From Lumbricus rubellus (Eukaryota > Annelida > Clitellata > Crassiclitellata > Lumbricidae): a stretch of DNA of 64,000 bases. Numbering within the stretch: position 1 is the stretch's first letter; every line of letters begins with the position of its first letter. Under the pieces are notes generated by a model that saw only the letters and a list, made by a program, of their open reading frames with translations, made no database searches and was not told where the DNA came from. The position numbers and the translations under genes are program-made. Location: the NCBI GenBank assembly GCA_945859605.1, contig OX243824.1, positions 19,388,767-19,452,766 of the forward strand. The letters run 5' to 3'. This document shows positions 61,701 to 64,000 of the stretch, in pieces.

Positions 61701-63302
61701 GCTCGTCCGCCAAAGTGAGACCCGGCAACTTTTCGAAACCACTTTCAGCCCTGGGCATCTCTTATTAAAAGGTTGTTCTGCATTGTATGGATTGGGTTTT
61801 TTGATTGTTAGCTTTGTCAGTGTGTGGCCGCTGATCCTGAATCGCCAGAGAAGTTCACCGTCACTTGGTCAGTTCCAGAAAACGTTGAGGTTACTTTAAC
61901 GCTGTATCGTGATCCAAGGCGAACAGACTTTGAGGACAAGGAATGGACATTTGCTTTGGAAGGAGTGAGTCAATGTTCGTCAGAACTTCTCTTGTTTGTT
62001 TGTTTGTTTGTATGTGTACTTGTTATAGCGCCCCTTTAAGCTCCTTCTACTCAGAGGCGCTCCCGATGCAGAGCGGACACTGCACCGGAGTTTCACGCCG
62101 AAGCGCTGAGCAATTGTGAGTGAAGGATTTGCCCAAGGTCCTTACGCGACGAGGTGGATTCGAATCTCGAACCTTCCGGCTCCAGGGCAATGACGCCACC
62201 ACTACACCACCGCGCTCTTGTACAGGAAATCTGGTTGAAGTGAATATGCTTGTTACATTTCGTGGGGCGCAATGGTGTTTTTTGGGGTATATTCAGTGAT
62301 TTGGAGCCGGAAGGTTGTGGGTTCAAATCCATCTCAAGCCACCGCGTAGAGACCCTGAGCATTGAGTCCTTCACTCGCAATTGCTCATGCACTTCGGCGT
62401 GAAACTCCAGTTCTGTGTCTGTGCTGTAGTCCGGAGCACCTCTGAGTAGAGAGCTTGAAGGGGTGCTATAGTACCCAGTAGGTGTTCATACATGTGTATA
62501 CATGCACACGCACATAAATTTCTGGTTTGGTGACTGGCGTAGGTGTGTGCCTGCAGCTCTAATTGCCTTGTTAGGTTCTATGCATGTCATCCTTATATTG
62601 ACACTTTCCTTTGCTAGACTAATTTCTTTGTTGATATGCTGGTTTTTCATAATGGGACTTTTCAGATTTCGTTTTGTGTTTATAATTACAATCTGTTTGT
62701 CTATTGATTACTGTTTAAAGGGATCTAATTATAGACCCTGTTACATTACTTCAGGTTACATTACTAACCAGTATTTGCTGCATCTCAGTTTGGATATCAC
62801 ATGTACCTGAGTTATTTCCTAGTGCATGATAAATTTGTAACTACTTCTCAGACCATTTTTACATTTACTAACCCTTTGAACCCGGAGCCCCCATAACTCT
62901 ATGGATAACGGGCCGGAAAACTGGCCCGTCTGATTCAAAGGGTTAAGGTACGCAAGTACACGATTACTTCTAATAACTTCTTATAGGCAGTCTATGAAGT
63001 TCCAAAATGCTTTAGTGACAGAATATTATTTAGGCTCAAATGGCACACGATCAAAATTGGCTACTGATTGAAATCTATTTCCTATTTGCTGAAATTCTTC
63101 ACAGTCATGTTTTCTTCTAGCGAGATGATCTCGGTCACCAGAAACTTCTGGCATCAAGCGTCATTAACATGAGGGATTTTGCTGTGGGCAGTCCTTCTCA
63201 GAAGTCTCTCTCGCTGTCAATGAAACCTTTGTCAACAAAGATTACCAGCGTGAAGCTTCAGCTGACCATTTCGTGTGTTCTCGTGCGAACAGGAAAAGCC
63301 AC
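54973..63302 (+). CDS. EHBP1: EHBP1-like gene, first four coding exons (N-terminal C2 domain); continues past the window
   Basis: EH-domain-binding protein 1 family, adaptors that link endocytic and recycling membranes to actin. Exons: 54973-55070, 59950-60007, 61821-61964, 63121-63302. Together they give 160 codons plus two bases, and phases agree. The start MWKRLQRVGKDAFKF matches the family's N-terminus. ASYQELEIVC, then KPNTVVIVWSRRRRRHE, WSVPENVEVTLTLYRDP, FEDKEWTFALEG, ASSVINMRDFA and KLQLTISCVLVRTGKA follow the N-terminal C2 (NT-C2) domain strand by strand. The calponin-homology and bMERB regions would lie to the right. The paralogue EHBP1L1 cannot be excluded. The first intron is about 4.9 kb and holds a minisatellite and two repeat elements. 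Confidence 0.88.
55200..55441. repeat. CA-rich region ending in (CA)n
   Basis: Dispersed ACACACA/ACATACA motifs then a pure (CA)n from about 55407. It directly follows exon 1 of the EHBP1-like gene. Confidence 0.9.
55702..55906. repeat. (AT)n array with interspersed GATATGTGATAT
   Basis: A pure AT run from 55705, then three to four copies of TTGAAGTGATATGTGATATA separated by AT runs, i.e. a compound minisatellite. Confidence 0.9.
56481..56890 (-). mobile_element. MITE with GTTGTGTTTCCGGTAAC termini, copy 2 (inverted)
   Basis: TAGGCGTAAAAAAAATTGTTG...TTCCGGTAACCCGACCGACC at the left and CCGGAAACACAACTTTTTTTAGGCC at the right. The interior is the reverse complement of copy 1 (CTAGAGCAGTTTTAGGTGCA, TATACTTGCTTAGAACACG, GTATACTTTTTCGGATAGTC). 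The two copies flank the first EHBP1-like exon. Confidence 0.8.
57075..57320. repeat. (GT)n-rich region
   Basis: GTGTGTGCGT-type repeats in two blocks separated by about 60 bases. Confidence 0.9.
57540..57640 (+). mobile_element. LINE/SINE tail fragment
   Basis: CTGGGAGCGCCTCTGATTAGG...AAAAGGCACTTTACAAATCC, then ATAGTATAGTATAGTAT as 3' repeat. Confidence 0.6.
57783..58222. mobile_element. hAT-like MITE, 424 bp, perfect 8-bp target duplication
   Basis: CATAGATGTAAAAAAACG at 57791 and TTTTTAAACAACTATG ending at 58214 are flanked on both sides by ccgaggag. Interior is mostly AAAAAACGG / AAAACGA motifs. The termini are short and diverged. Confidence 0.78.
58337..58709. repeat. 21-bp minisatellite, about 17 copies
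   Basis: Unit TGAATTGATTAATGAATGGAG with variants (GGTTAATG, one 2-base slippage near 58529). In one frame it reads as a repeated INEWSEL heptapeptide, but the frame breaks within the array and there is no codon signal, so it is not a gene. It is in intron 1 of the EHBP1-like gene. Confidence 0.93.
59950..60007 (+). CDS. EHBP1: EHBP1-like coding exon 2
   Basis: Encodes KPNTVVIVWSRRRRRHESE after the split Trp codon. It lies between acceptor GTTTAG and donor GTATAC. The VVVWSRRSRRK-like beta strand is a hallmark of the EHBP1 C2 domain. Confidence 0.85.
60030..60370 (-). mobile_element. LINE 3' end (reverse) with (ATTG)n tail
   Basis: AATCAATCGATCAATCAAT repeat, then ATTTATATTGCACCCTTCAAG and TTCAGAGGTGCTCC (reverse tail). 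LINE-like antisense sequence including GGGAGGCCCGTTCCAGGT follows. Many stops. It starts about 23 bases after EHBP1-like exon 2. Confidence 0.6.
60622..61662. mobile_element. piggyBac-like element, about 1.04 kb
   Basis: TTAACCCTTTCGATACC at 60622 and GGTAGCGAAAGGGTTAA ending at 61662 are inverted repeats (one mismatch in 17) with TTAA edges. The left end contains CGCCGGATATATCCGGCGG twice, 48 bases apart, each a perfect palindrome. Around 61195-61248 a frame reads DDELDDLDDSGDDIDE and a stop, similar in character to the acidic start of piggyBac transposases, but no core domain is present. Confidence 0.65.
61821..61964 (+). CDS. EHBP1: EHBP1-like coding exon 3
   Basis: 48 codons between acceptor TTGTCAG and donor GTGAGT. 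Contains VTWSVPENVEVTLTLYRDP and DFEDKEWTFALEG, the best conserved part of the NT-C2 fold in this family. It lies just right of a piggyBac-like element and just left of a SINE pair. Confidence 0.88.
61980..62216 (-). mobile_element. SINE family A, near-complete copy (reverse)
   Basis: TGTTTGTTTGTTTGTATGTG, tail (TATAGCGCCCCTTTAAGC, CTCAGAGGCGCTCC), GCGCTGAGCAATTGTGAGTG, CCCAAGGTCCTTACGCGACG, B box complement GGATTCGAATC, head CGCCACCACTACACCACCGC. It starts about 15 bases after the EHBP1-like exon 3 donor. Confidence 0.85.
62263..62475 (+). mobile_element. SINE family A copy
   Basis: GTGGGGCGCAATGG head with a short insertion, GGGTTCAAATCC as B box, GAGTCCTTCACTCGCAATTG and tail GGAGCACCTCTGAGTAGAGA, GCTTGAAGGGGTGCTATA. 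Forms an inverted pair with 61980-62216. Confidence 0.8.
62868..62946. mobile_element. Miniature piggyBac-like element, 79 bp
   Basis: CTAACCCTTTGAACCCGG ... TGATTCAAAGGGTTAA. The interior GGGCCGGAAAACTGGCCCG is palindromic. The left target site is mutated from TTAA to CTAA. Confidence 0.6.
63121..63302 (+). CDS. EHBP1: EHBP1-like coding exon 4
   Basis: 60 codons plus AC between acceptor CTTCTAG and donor GTTAGT. Encodes HQKLLASSVINMRDFA, then MKPLSTKITSVKLQLTISC and VLVRTGKA. This is the end of the C2 domain, where the family has a GKATDED-like continuation, so the next exon should begin with that. It lies beyond the window or in its last 700 bases, where I could not find it. Confidence 0.87.
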
Positions 63303-63344
63303 GTTAGTAGTGATTTATTTGCAAACAAAGTTTTTTGCTTTAAT

Positions 63345-63415
63345 TGTAACCAGATATTTATGTAGCACCTGTTCGAGGAAGAAGTAGCGATGGAGAGCAG
63401 TCTCTAAGAGGCAGC
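63345..63415 (-). mobile_element. LINE/SINE tail fragment (reverse)
   Basis: AGATATTTATGTAGCACCTG, TTCGAGGAAGAAGTAGCGATGG: weak reverse tail just after EHBP1-like exon 4. Confidence 0.4.
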
Positions 63416-63451
63416 CTTGATGGTTAAGTCTCTCTGGACTTCTTTAGATTA

Positions 63452-63550
63452 CTTATGAGGGCAGGTTACCAGTCCTGTCCATGTATGAGGGCAGATGAAC
63501 AGTGCTGTTATGTATGAGGGCAGGTCTTATTTTTGTATTAGGGTAGGTCC
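63452..63550. repeat. Short tandem repeat, TATGAGGGCAGG units
   Basis: TATGAGGGCAGG(T/A) recurs three times at about 32-base spacing, with a fourth diverged unit (TATTAGGGTAGGTCC). Confidence 0.75.
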
Positions 63551-64000
63551 CTTTTGTCGTGGGTTTTTCCCTTCACCACCATATTTAGATACGATACTCA
63601 TATCATAGCTGGGTTTGGTTTCCTCTGTGGGTATTTGAACCGTCAACCTTGGGATTGACTGTCCAGCATGCTGATCAACACCCTTTCAGGTATGTTCATT
63701 CATGAAACTGTTAAACTCCTAATTTCATTTAAATTCATTTACACTGATTCCTGATTACCCATTATCTGTATTAGATGTAATGTAGGTATATATAATTCTT
63801 TGATATATCTCAGCGCCACACGAAATCCATATAAGGTGGACCCACTTTATTGACCGGCCCTGTATCAGATCAAGTCCAAGTGAGCCAGGTTCTTTTGATG
63901 GTGAGGCCGACAAGACAGCACAATTGATGCTACCTATGTTTTATGTGCATGCAGTCGTTTGAGAGATTGATATGCTAGATAGAAACCTAGCACTTAAATT

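Overview
This is a window of a large, repeat-rich animal nuclear genome, not a bacterial one. Protein-coding information sits in short exons (about 20 to 240 bases) with GT..AG introns. The rest is introns and spacers full of transposon remains, tRNA-derived SINEs, LINE 3' ends and microsatellites. I read three conserved metazoan genes by joining exons whose reading phases agree. The gene structures and repeat types suggest an invertebrate, quite possibly a marine deuterostome, but I cannot name the species.

Layout. (1) About 3056-19401, plus strand: the 3' part of a classical calpain (catalytic His and Asn, the beta-sandwich domain, a penta-EF-hand tail and the stop codon). The exon with the catalytic Cys lies left of the window. 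Its introns hold mostly DNA transposons (hAT, piggyBac-like and mariner-like elements and one unclassified family). (2) 21513-46053, minus strand: a complete nucleoporin NUP133 gene in 35 coding exons. The summed exons give 3495 bases, i.e. 1164 residues plus a stop, with all phases consistent. Its introns are loaded with one LINE family (L2/CR1-like reverse-transcriptase C-termini) and SINEs that share its 3' tail. (3) 54973-63302 and beyond, plus strand: the first four coding exons of an EHBP1-like gene (N-terminal C2 domain), which runs off the right edge. Calpain and NUP133 are tail to tail across about 2.1 kb. NUP133 and EHBP1 are head to head across about 8.9 kb of repeats.

The three genes are housekeeping or cell-biological genes with no visible functional link: a Ca-dependent cysteine protease, a nuclear-pore scaffold and an endocytic-trafficking adaptor. 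I found no novel gene cluster. The most unusual material is in the repeats. A SINE/LINE pair shares a tail that starts inside the LINE's last codons and folds as a hairpin. Very small (about 70-80 bp) TTAA-flanked piggyBac-like elements recur. A triple-nested transposon has target duplications still readable. The TAGGCCTA palindrome changes sharply in density near 19-21 kb, where the repeat population also changes.
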